Below, one piece after another: positions 1 through 6,779 of a DNA stretch of 64,000 nt (position 1 is the stretch's first letter; each line of letters begins with the position of its first letter). The stretch covers positions 1 through 64,000 of the forward strand of contig DATBQR010000016.1 in the NCBI GenBank assembly GCA_036560705.1, written 5' to 3'. The DNA is from RBG-16-66-20 sp036560705 (GTDB lineage Bacteria; Pseudomonadota; Gammaproteobacteria; Burkholderiales; SG8-39). A model generated the notes under the pieces. The model did not search any database. It had not been told where the DNA came from and saw only the letters and a program-made list of their open reading frames with translations. Both the position numbers and the translations under genes were made by a program.

Positions 1-1152
1 GAACGCGGCGCCGACGTTGAAGATCGCCACGTCGGCCACCGTCACCAGGAAGGTCACCAGCGCGCCGAGCGCGAACTTGCCGCTGCCGAAGGAAACCGTG
101 AACGCGGTCTGCAGCACGCGCAGCATCGCCAAGCCGCCCAGCGCGGCGATGAAAGCGGGCGGCGCCGCCAGCAGCAGGCGCGTGAAGAACGGCGCCATCG
201 CGCCGAAAGCGAGCGCGAGCATCCCGACCAGCAATCCGCCGGTATAGTGACGGCGTTTCTCGCCCGCGCTGGAGATCATCGCGTTCACAGGGCCGGTCAG
301 GCAGGTGGATACGGCGCCCATACAGGCGGTGAGGATGGAGATGCCGCCGCATGCGGCAGCGATGGCGTTCATCGGCGGCTTGTGCCCCGCCGCCGTCAGT
401 ACGGCGAACCCCTGCCCGTTTTGCACCACCAGCACCGTGATCGCCAGCGGCACCACCAGCTCGATCATCGCCCGCCAGGAAAACACCGGTGCGTAGAAGT
501 TGGGCGAAGCGAAGGCGAAGAGCGTTGCCGGCGGCTGGAACCTGCCGAGCCACCATATCGCCAGCGCGCCCGCCGCGAGCGCGCCGAGCACCGGCGGCAG
601 CAGGCGCCCGAGCCTTGTCGAACAGGAGAGAACGGTAAAAGCCAGGACCATCGGCGCCGCGATCCAGAAATCATCGCGCACCGAAAACACCAGGTTCAGG
701 CCGAAGCGCAGGAACACGCCCGCCACCATCGCCATCACGATCGGCATCGGCGCGGCCTCCGTGCAGCGCCGCACCCAGCCGGAAAGCCCCAGCACCAGCA
801 TCAGCACGGCCGAAGCGATGAAGGCGCCGACGATCTCCGGAAAGGCAAGATGGCCCAGCGCCGGGCCCACCAGCACCGAGCCCGGTATGGTCCAGAAGAA
901 CACCAACGGCTGGCGGTACAGCAGGCAAAATGACAGCGTGACCAGGCCGCTCAGGAAAAAAGAACTGAAAATCCAGGAGGCGAGGTCCGACTCGGTCAGG
1001 CCGCCCTGCGCGCCGACGGCAAGCACGATCGCCACCGGTCCGGTGGCCGCGAAGATGAAGCCGATGAGCCCGTTCGCCGCGTACACGCCGCCGAAGTCCG
1101 CCGCGATTTGCCGCGGACCCGGAAGAGGGAGAATCGGTTGTTCTAGCGCCAG
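1..1152 (-). CDS. benE: Benzoate/H+ symporter family protein, C-terminus cut by window edge
   Basis: Secondary transporter of the BenE family (inner membrane, aromatic-acid/proton symport in characterised members). The reverse strand reads open from position 1152 to the window edge and gives a multi-helix hydrophobic protein. It has family-like stretches such as GFIFAATGPVAIVLAVGAQ near the N-terminus, TGPVNAMISSAGEKRRHYTGG, and GALVTFLVTVADVAIFNVGAAF at the edge. About 384 residues are present and the last few are missing. No in-frame ATG lies between the sucD stop (1179) and the first helix. Possible starts are CTG at 1152 or GTG at 1086, so the 5' boundary is uncertain. It follows sucD by 26 bases on the same strand. 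Substrate is inferred from family only. Confidence 0.8.
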   Translation of the reverse strand, partial: MALEQPILPLPGPRQIAADFGGVYAANGLIGFIFAATGPVAIVLAVGAQGGLTESDLASWIFSSFFLSGLVTLSFCLLYRQPLVFFWTIPGSVLVGPALGHLAFPEIVGAFIASAVLMLVLGLSGWVRRCTEAAPMPIVMAMVAGVFLRFGLNLVFSVRDDFWIAAPMVLAFTVLSCSTRLGRLLPPVLGALAAGALAIWWLGRFQPPATLFAFASPNFYAPVFSWRAMIELVVPLAITVLVVQNGQGFAVLTAAGHKPPMNAIAAACGGISILTACMGAVSTCLTGPVNAMISSAGEKRRHYTGGLLVGMLALAFGAMAPFFTRLLLAAPPAFIAALGGLAMLRVLQTAFTVSFGSGKFALGALVTFLVTVADVAIFNVGAAF

Positions 1153-1178
1153 CGTCGGACTACTTGGGTGCGGACCGG

Positions 1179-2063
1179 CTACCGAAGGGCCGACTTCAGC
1201 AGCTTGCCCATCTCGGCCGGGTTCTTGGTGACCTTGATGCCGCAGGACTCCATTACCGCGAGCTTCTCCTGCGCAGTGCCCTTGCCGCCGGAGATGATCG
1301 CGCCGGCGTGGCCCATGCGCTTGCCCGGCGGCGCGGTGACGCCGGCGATGAAGCCGACCACGGGCTTTTTCATGTTGCCCTTGACCCACTGCGCCGCGGT
1401 TTCCTCGTCCGAGCCGCCGATCTCGCCGATCATGATCACCGCGTCCGTTTCCGGGTCGTCGTTGAACATTTTGAGGACATCGATGTGCTTCAGGCCGTTG
1501 ACCGGGTCGCCGCCGATACCGACCGCGGTGGACTGGCCGATGCCAAGTTCGGTCAATTGGCCGACCGCTTCATAGGTGAGCGTGCCCGAGCGCGACACCA
1601 CGCCGACGCGGCCCTTCAGGTGGATGTGGCCCGGCATGATGCCGATCTTCAGTTCATCGGGCGTGATCACGCCCGGACAGTTCGGCCCGAGCACCCGCGT
1701 CCTGCGCTTCTCCTTCTTCATCCACTCGCGCAGGTGGACCATGTCGCGCACCGGAATGCCCTCGGTGATGCAGATCGCAAGGTCGAGGTCGGCCTCCACC
1801 GCTTCGCGGATCGCGGCGGCGGCAAAAGGCGGCGGAACGTAGATGACGGAAACGTTGACGCCGGTTTTCGCCTTCGCGTCCTTCACCGTGGCGAAGATCG
1901 GAATGCCCTCGAAATTCTCCCCGGCCTTCTTCGGATTGACGCCCGCAACGTAGCAATTTTTCCCGTTCGCGTAGGCGCGGCTGGTCTGCGTGTGGAACTG
2001 GCCGGTCTTGCCGGTGATCCCCTGCGTAACCACCTTGGTGTTCTTGTTGATGAGGATGCTCAC
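1179..2063 (-). CDS. sucD: Succinyl-CoA synthetase alpha subunit
   Basis: Alpha subunit of the ADP-forming succinate-CoA ligase of the TCA cycle (cytoplasm), binding CoA and carrying the phosphohistidine. The 294-residue protein begins SILINKNTKVVTQGITGKTG, has the Rossmann CoA-binding region (GVVSRSGTLTYEA) and the active-site histidine motif GHAGAIISGGKGTAQEK. Length matches the family. The start is GTG at 2063, overlapping the sucC stop by 4 bases (GTGA). This agrees with the conserved N-terminus. A longer upstream frame in the same phase is only read-through into sucC. The overlap implies translational coupling with the beta subunit. Confidence 0.97.
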   Translation of the reverse strand: MSILINKNTKVVTQGITGKTGQFHTQTSRAYANGKNCYVAGVNPKKAGENFEGIPIFATVKDAKAKTGVNVSVIYVPPPFAAAAIREAVEADLDLAICITEGIPVRDMVHLREWMKKEKRRTRVLGPNCPGVITPDELKIGIMPGHIHLKGRVGVVSRSGTLTYEAVGQLTELGIGQSTAVGIGGDPVNGLKHIDVLKMFNDDPETDAVIMIGEIGGSDEETAAQWVKGNMKKPVVGFIAGVTAPPGKRMGHAGAIISGGKGTAQEKLAVMESCGIKVTKNPAEMGKLLKSALR

Positions 2064-3232
2064 GACCTGGCTCCCTTCACGGCGGCGACCGCCTTCTGCC
2101 CCGCCTCGCCCATGTTGCCGGCCGAGATGATCGGCAGGCCCGAATCGGCGAGGATTTTCTTGCCGAGGTCCTCGTTGGTGCCCTTCATGCGCACCACCAG
2201 CGGCACCGAGAGCCTGACCTCCTTGGCCGCCGTCACCACGCCCGCGGCGATGGTGTCGCACTTCATGATCCCGCCGAAAATATTGACGAGGATGCACTTC
2301 ACCTTCGGATTGGACAGCATGATCTTGAACGCGGCGGTCACCTTCTCCGCGGTGGCGCCGCCGCCGACGTCGAGGAAATTGGCCGGGTCGCCGCCGTACA
2401 GCTTGATGGTGTCCATGGTCGCCATGGCGAGGCCGGCGCCGTTCACCATGCAGCCGATGCTGCCGTCCAGGGAAATGTAGGAAAGGTCGTACTTGGAGGC
2501 TTCGATTTCCAGCGGATCTTCCTCGTCCAGGTCGCGCATGGCGACGATGTCCGGATGGCGGAACAGCGCGTTGTCGTCGAAATTGAGCTTGGCGTCGAGC
2601 GCGACGACCTTGCCCTGGCCGGTCAGGATGAGCGGGTTGATTTCCGCCAGGGAAGCGTCGGTTTCATCGAAGCACTTGTAGAAGGCCTGCAGCAGTTTTA
2701 CCGCCTCCGGCCTCGACGCCTCCGGGATGCCGATTTTCCCGGCCGCTGCCGAGGCGTCTTTTTCCAGCAAACCCGTTCCGGGGTCGATAAAGACCTTGTG
2801 GATCTTCTCCGGCGTCTTCGCGGCGACTTCCTCGATGTCCATGCCGCCCTCGGAAGAGGCCATCAGCGCGGCGCGCTGCGTGACGCGGTCCACCACCATG
2901 CCGAGGTAGAGCTCCTTCTTGATGTCGGCGCCTTCTTCGACCAGCAGCCGGCGCACTTTCTGCCCGCCGGGGCCGGTCTGGTGGGTGACGAGCTGCATGC
3001 CGAGAATGCTCTCAGCGTGTTGTTTAACTTCGGGCAAGGATTTTGCAACCTTCACGCCGCCGCCCTTGCCGCGGCCGCCGGCATGGATCTGCGCTTTCAC
3101 CACCCAGACGCTGCCGCCCAGCTTCTTCGCCGCTTCGACCGCCTCGTCGGCGGTGAAGCACGGGAAACCGCGCGGCGTAGCGATGCCGAACTTGCGGAAC
3201 AGTTCTTTGCCCTGGTACTCGTGGATTTTCAT
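2060..3232 (-). CDS. sucC: Succinyl-CoA synthetase beta subunit
   Basis: Beta subunit of succinate-CoA ligase. It has an ATP-grasp domain for nucleotide binding and a C-terminal CoA-ligase domain contacting SucD. The 390-residue length is standard. It starts MKIHEYQGKELFRKFGI, has the ATP-grasp segment VVKAQIHAGGRGKGGGVK, the metal/nucleotide region LAEINPLILT and the power-helix region NIFGGIMKCDTIAAGVV. The ATG at 3232 is preceded by a GGAGAAGG ribosome binding site. The divergent neighbour is glpK, so the 74-base gap 3233-3306 must hold the promoters of both sucCD and glpK. Confidence 0.98.
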   Translation of the reverse strand: MKIHEYQGKELFRKFGIATPRGFPCFTADEAVEAAKKLGGSVWVVKAQIHAGGRGKGGGVKVAKSLPEVKQHAESILGMQLVTHQTGPGGQKVRRLLVEEGADIKKELYLGMVVDRVTQRAALMASSEGGMDIEEVAAKTPEKIHKVFIDPGTGLLEKDASAAAGKIGIPEASRPEAVKLLQAFYKCFDETDASLAEINPLILTGQGKVVALDAKLNFDDNALFRHPDIVAMRDLDEEDPLEIEASKYDLSYISLDGSIGCMVNGAGLAMATMDTIKLYGGDPANFLDVGGGATAEKVTAAFKIMLSNPKVKCILVNIFGGIMKCDTIAAGVVTAAKEVRLSVPLVVRMKGTNEDLGKKILADSGLPIISAGNMGEAGQKAVAAVKGARS

Positions 3233-3290
3233 GCGGAAGCCTTCTCCCCTGCGTTTTCGCTCTATCGCGGGATGTTAGCACTCGCCCCCT

Positions 3291-3299
3291 TGCTAGAAT
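3291..3299 (+). promoter_or_regulatory. Candidate extended -10 promoter of glpK
   Basis: TGCTAGAAT matches the extended -10 form TGn + TATAAT with one mismatch in the hexamer (TAGAAT, 3294-3299). No convincing -35 box lies 16-18 bases upstream, as expected for extended -10 promoters. The ATG of glpK is at 3307, seven bases after the hexamer, and no Shine-Dalgarno sequence lies between. Transcription would start at or next to the A of the ATG, which suggests a leaderless message. This is an inference from sequence only. Confidence 0.45.
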
Positions 3300-3306
3300 C
3301 ATTGAC

Positions 3307-4818
3307 ATGCGTCATGTCCTCGCCCTCGACCAGGGAACCACCAGTTCGCGCGCGATCATATTCGACGAAACCGGCAGGCCGGTGGCTTCCGCCCAGCAGG
3401 AATTCAAGCAGCACTACCCGCAGCCCGGCTGGGTGGAGCACGATCCGGACGAAATCTGGCGCTCGCAGCGCGACGTCGCGCGCGCGGCGCTGAGGGATTC
3501 CGGCCTCAAGGCCGAAGATCTGGTCGCCTGCGGCATCGCCAACCAGCGCGAAACCGCCGTCGTCTGGGACCGGCAGACCGGCAAGCCGATCTACCCGGCG
3601 ATCGTGTGGCAGGACCGCCGCACCGCCGCGCGCTGCGCGGAGCTGAAAGAGGTCGGCGCCGAGAGCCTGGTGCGCGAGCGCACCGGCCTGGTGCTCGATC
3701 CCTATTTCTCCGGCACCAAGGTGGCGTGGATCCTGGACAATGTCCCCGGTGCGCGGCGCCGCGCCGAGCTGGGCGAACTCGCCTTCGGCACAGTGGACAG
3801 CTGGCTGATCTGGAACCTGTCGTACAGCAAGACGCACGTCACCGATTCCACCAACGCTTCGCGCACCATGCTCTTCAACATCCACATGGGCGACTGGGAC
3901 CCGGAGCTGCTGCAGCTGATCGGCGTGCCGCGCGCGATGCTGCCCGACGTCTATCCCTCGTCGCATGCCTTCGGCATGATCGCGCCCACGGTGCTGGGCG
4001 TGCCGATACCGATCACCGGCGTCGCGGGCGACCAGCAGGCGGCGCTGTTCGGCCAGGGATGCCACAAGGCCGGCATGGCGAAGAACACCTACGGCACCGG
4101 CTGCTTCATGCTCATGAACACCGGCGGCCGGGTGGTGAAGTCCGCCAACGGGCTGCTCAGCACGGCGGCGGCGCAGGTCGGCCGCGCAGTCGACGCGCGC
4201 GACGCCGACAAGGAATACGCGCTGGAGGGCAGCGTCTTCATCGGCGGCGCGGTGGTGCAGTGGCTGCGCGACGAGCTGAAGTTCTTCGGATCCGCCGCCG
4301 ACGTCGAAAAAATGGCCTCCGAAGTGCTCGACAACGGCGGCGTCTACATCGTGCCCGCCTTCGCCGGCCTGGGCGCGCCGCACTGGGACCCGCACGCGCG
4401 CGGCGCGATCATCGGCCTGACGCGCGGCTCGTCCCGCGCGCACCTTGCCCGCGCGGCGCTTGAATCCATCGCCTACCAGAGCGCCGACCTGCTCGAAGCG
4501 ATGCAGAAGGACGCGGGCGAGAAGCTGACCGAGCTGCGCGTGGACGGCGGCGCGGCGGCGAACGACCTGCTGATGCAGTTCCAGGCCGACATCCTCGGCG
4601 TGCCGGTGGTGCGGCCGAAGGTGCTCGAAACCACCGCGCTGGGCGCCGCCTACCTGGCGGGCCTCGCGACCGACGTCTGGAAATCCCGCGAGGAGATCGC
4701 GGCGCAGTGGCAGATGGATCGCCGCTTCACCCCGGGCATGCCGCGCGACGAAGCGGCGGCGCTGCTGGCGCGCTGGCGCGAGGCGGTGAAACGCTCCCTG
4801 GCCTGGTCCCCGGATTAG
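3307..4818 (+). CDS. glpK: Glycerol kinase
   Basis: Phosphorylates glycerol to sn-glycerol 3-phosphate with ATP (cytoplasm; FGGY kinase family). The protein has 503 residues, the usual length. The N-terminal phosphate loop is LALDQGTTSSRAIIFDETG (residues 5-23), the second nucleotide motif is NTYGTGCFMLMNTG, and the C-terminal FGGY signature region is ELRVDGGAAANDLLMQFQ. No glpF, glpD or glpR lies nearby, so it is a lone gene between sucC (divergent) and soxA (convergent, 6-base gap). It lacks a Shine-Dalgarno and may be leaderless. Confidence 0.97.
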   Translation: MRHVLALDQGTTSSRAIIFDETGRPVASAQQEFKQHYPQPGWVEHDPDEIWRSQRDVARAALRDSGLKAEDLVACGIANQRETAVVWDRQTGKPIYPAIVWQDRRTAARCAELKEVGAESLVRERTGLVLDPYFSGTKVAWILDNVPGARRRAELGELAFGTVDSWLIWNLSYSKTHVTDSTNASRTMLFNIHMGDWDPELLQLIGVPRAMLPDVYPSSHAFGMIAPTVLGVPIPITGVAGDQQAALFGQGCHKAGMAKNTYGTGCFMLMNTGGRVVKSANGLLSTAAAQVGRAVDARDADKEYALEGSVFIGGAVVQWLRDELKFFGSAADVEKMASEVLDNGGVYIVPAFAGLGAPHWDPHARGAIIGLTRGSSRAHLARAALESIAYQSADLLEAMQKDAGEKLTELRVDGGAAANDLLMQFQADILGVPVVRPKVLETTALGAAYLAGLATDVWKSREEIAAQWQMDRRFTPGMPRDEAAALLARWREAVKRSLAWSPD

Positions 4819-4824
4819 GGACAG

Positions 4825-5574
4825 TCAGGGACGGACGGCGGGGGTTTCCAGCTTCATCCCGCGGGCGCGCCACATCAGGTACAGCTCGAGCTCGACGAAT
4901 TCGGGCGAACCGTATTCATAAGGCTCCGCACGCACGCCGATCATGCAGTTGCGCAGCCGGCGCTGCAGCGAGCCCACGCCCTGCCATTCGAGCCGGTAGA
5001 TCGGGTAGCCGGTCGGATGCGCCTGCGGGATCGGGTTGCCGGCGAGCCTGGCGCCCCAGCGCTCGTCGTGGCACTGGGCGCAGGCAATATTGAGCTGCCC
5101 CTCGCGGCGGTTGAATGCGGCGCGGCCGGATTCGAGGTACGGCTTCAATTGCTCCGTGACCTCGATGTCGATCGGCATGCCGCGCGACTGGCGGCCGACC
5201 CAGGCGGAGAGCGCGAGCAGGTCGCGGCTCTCGAGTTGCAGGGCCGGCGCTTTCTGCCGCTCGACGCGGCAGGCGTTGATGCGCTGGTCCAGATTGAGCA
5301 GTTTCCCGGCATGCAGCGCGGGATAGCGGGCCGCCACCCCCTTCATGCTGGAGTGGCAATCGGCGCAGGCCTTGCCCGCGGCGCCGGCCTTCTGGTTCCA
5401 GAGCGCCTCGCCGTCGAGCACCCAGAGCGTCGCCGGGTTGGTGGCGTCGTCGTCCTGCATGGCGCGCGTGTCGCGGCCCATGAATTCGTAGCCGGAACGG
5501 CGATCGGCAAGGGGAATCTCCGCGCCGGCTGCCGAACTGCAGATCAGGACCAGAATCAAAAAACGCGCGGTCAC
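4825..5574 (-). CDS. soxA: Sulfur oxidation diheme cytochrome SoxA
   Basis: Periplasmic c-type cytochrome that, with SoxX, oxidatively couples thiosulfate to the SoxY cysteine. The 249-residue protein starts at GTG 5574, overlapping the soxZ stop by 4 bases (GTGA). This start gives a clean signal peptide (TARFLILVLICSSAAGA) and a longer upstream frame does not. Two heme sites are present, CADCH (70-74) and CAQCH (165-169), so this is a diheme SoxA. Cys102 and Cys210 (in RRLRNCMIG) sit where the two heme-ligating cysteines of SoxA lie. The second would be the active-site persulfide cysteine. It is the last gene of the soxXYZA group. No soxB or soxCD is in the window. Confidence 0.93.
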   Translation of the reverse strand: MTARFLILVLICSSAAGAEIPLADRRSGYEFMGRDTRAMQDDDATNPATLWVLDGEALWNQKAGAAGKACADCHSSMKGVAARYPALHAGKLLNLDQRINACRVERQKAPALQLESRDLLALSAWVGRQSRGMPIDIEVTEQLKPYLESGRAAFNRREGQLNIACAQCHDERWGARLAGNPIPQAHPTGYPIYRLEWQGVGSLQRRLRNCMIGVRAEPYEYGSPEFVELELYLMWRARGMKLETPAVRP

Positions 5575-5891
5575 TCGACCGTGATCTCCGCCGACTCGCT
5601 CGCCGAGAACAGATTGTCGCCGGTCCACTTGAATTCCAGCTTCCCGCTCTCGGTCGCGATGGTGGTGAATTCGATCAGCGGGTTGGCGGCGACCGCGGGA
5701 TGGAAATCGGCGCGGAGGATTTCCTCGCCGTTATAGGTGCAGACGAAGAGGCGAATGATGTCGCGCGGGATCAGGGTGCCGATCTCGGTGCGGCGGAACC
5801 CTGTTTCCATGATGTGGCCGACCAGCGCCTTGATCTCGATGATCTGGCCCCGTTTCGCCGTCGCGGGAACGCGGACGATCGCACGCGCCAT
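5571..5891 (-). CDS. soxZ: Thiosulfate carrier subunit SoxZ
   Basis: Small beta-sandwich partner of SoxY. The SoxYZ heterodimer carries sulfur intermediates in the periplasm. The 106-residue protein has the family-like MARAIVRVPATAKRGQIIEI start, the HIMETGFRR segment, and LEFKWTGDN followed by FSASESAEITVE near the end. It has no signal peptide, as usual for SoxZ, which is exported with Tat-borne SoxY. The ATG at 5891 follows a GAGGAG ribosome site. Its stop overlaps the soxA GTG. Confidence 0.95.
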   Translation of the reverse strand: MARAIVRVPATAKRGQIIEIKALVGHIMETGFRRTEIGTLIPRDIIRLFVCTYNGEEILRADFHPAVAANPLIEFTTIATESGKLEFKWTGDNLFSASESAEITVE

Positions 5892-5916
5892 GTTCAGCGC
5901 TCCTCTCCGGCCACGG

Positions 5917-6354
5917 CTACTTCACCTCTTCCGTGCAGGCCGCGAGCGTCACGACCACCGCCACGCTGTCGGACCAGAAACTGCCGTCGCTGAGCTGCGC
6001 GACCGCCAGCAGCGTCTGCGAATCGGCGACGCGCACGCGGGTCGTGAAGCGCGCCCGCCCCGAGCGCGGGCCCAGGTAGACGCTCACCATGTTGGGCAGC
6101 GGGTTCGCCGGCGAAAAGAGGTGGATCGCCTTCACGTGCTCCGCCGCGGTCATCGGGCTGTCGACGGACACGGAGAGCACGACCGAATTGCCGTTCTCGA
6201 TCAGCGGCGCAACATCCAGCTTGACCTTCCCCTTCGTCACCGGCCTGCCGCCAGTCACCTTGCCGACGGCCTCCTGCATGCTGTCCGGCGTGGCGTGCGC
6301 GGTCCCGGCCGCGAGGCCGCAGGCAAGCACGAGAAAATCCCGGCGCGTCGTCAT
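5917..6354 (-). CDS. soxY: Thiosulfate carrier subunit SoxY, atypical C-terminus
   Basis: Sulfur-carrier subunit whose C-terminal cysteine on a flexible arm holds the substrate while SoxXA, SoxB and SoxCD act on it. The 145-residue protein has a twin-arginine signal (TTRRDFLVLACGLAAG) and a SoxY Ig-like fold. The expected C-terminal GGCGG arm is replaced. The protein ends VTLAACTEEVK, so one cysteine (Cys140) is kept in about the right place but flanked by Ala-Ala and followed by five charged or polar residues. A second cysteine (Cys12) is in the signal peptide. The gene lies 10 bases after soxX and 25 before soxZ. The identity is supported by context and the SoxZ partner. Carrier function with this tail is untested. 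Confidence 0.88.
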   Translation of the reverse strand: MTTRRDFLVLACGLAAGTAHATPDSMQEAVGKVTGGRPVTKGKVKLDVAPLIENGNSVVLSVSVDSPMTAAEHVKAIHLFSPANPLPNMVSVYLGPRSGRARFTTRVRVADSQTLLAVAQLSDGSFWSDSVAVVVTLAACTEEVK

Positions 6355-6364
6355 TCCAGGCCCG

Positions 6365-6775
6365 TCATTTCAATGAACTCAGAAAAGCCACCACGTCCTC
6401 GATCTGTTGCGCGTTGAGCACCGTCTTGCCCCGGTATGCGGGGGCGACCCGCGTCAGGCCTTCGTCCCGGAAATACGCCGGCATGACGGTCGCCGGATTG
6501 AAGCGCCCCGGGTCGACGATCCTCAGCCGGATCTCGCCTTCGGACAGGCGCGCGCCGATTCCGTTCAGGTCCGGCCCGATGCTGCCCTGGAACCGTTCCT
6601 CGGGAAACGGCCCGCTGTGGCACAACAGGCACAACCCCAGCTGCCGGCTCACCACGATCGCCCGGCCGCGCGCCGGATCGCCCCTGGCGCCGGCCGGCCG
6701 GCCGGGCAGGTCGTCGTTCGAGAAAACGCTTCCTGACAGGGCGAGCAGCAGTGCGAAGGCGCAAGCCCCCTTCAC
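6365..6775 (-). CDS. soxX: Sulfur oxidation monoheme cytochrome SoxX
   Basis: Periplasmic class I-type cytochrome c that accepts electrons in the SoxXA complex. The 136-residue precursor has a signal peptide (MKGACAFALLLALSGSVFS), a heme site CLLCH (49-53) and a distal methionine candidate Met98 in ATVMPAYF, typical for SoxX. The start is GTG at 6775, four bases after the stop of the Mo-hydroxylase large subunit, so both are very likely on one message. The C-terminal helix (QQIEDVVAFLSSLK) closes the cytochrome fold. Confidence 0.92.
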   Translation of the reverse strand: MKGACAFALLLALSGSVFSNDDLPGRPAGARGDPARGRAIVVSRQLGLCLLCHSGPFPEERFQGSIGPDLNGIGARLSEGEIRLRIVDPGRFNPATVMPAYFRDEGLTRVAPAYRGKTVLNAQQIEDVVAFLSSLK

Positions 6776-6779
6776 ACCC

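Noticed and set aside
4825..6775. A complete thiosulfate-oxidising sox cluster
   Set aside because: Only soxX, soxY, soxZ and soxA are present. No soxB, soxC or soxD lies within the window, so full pathway function cannot be claimed.
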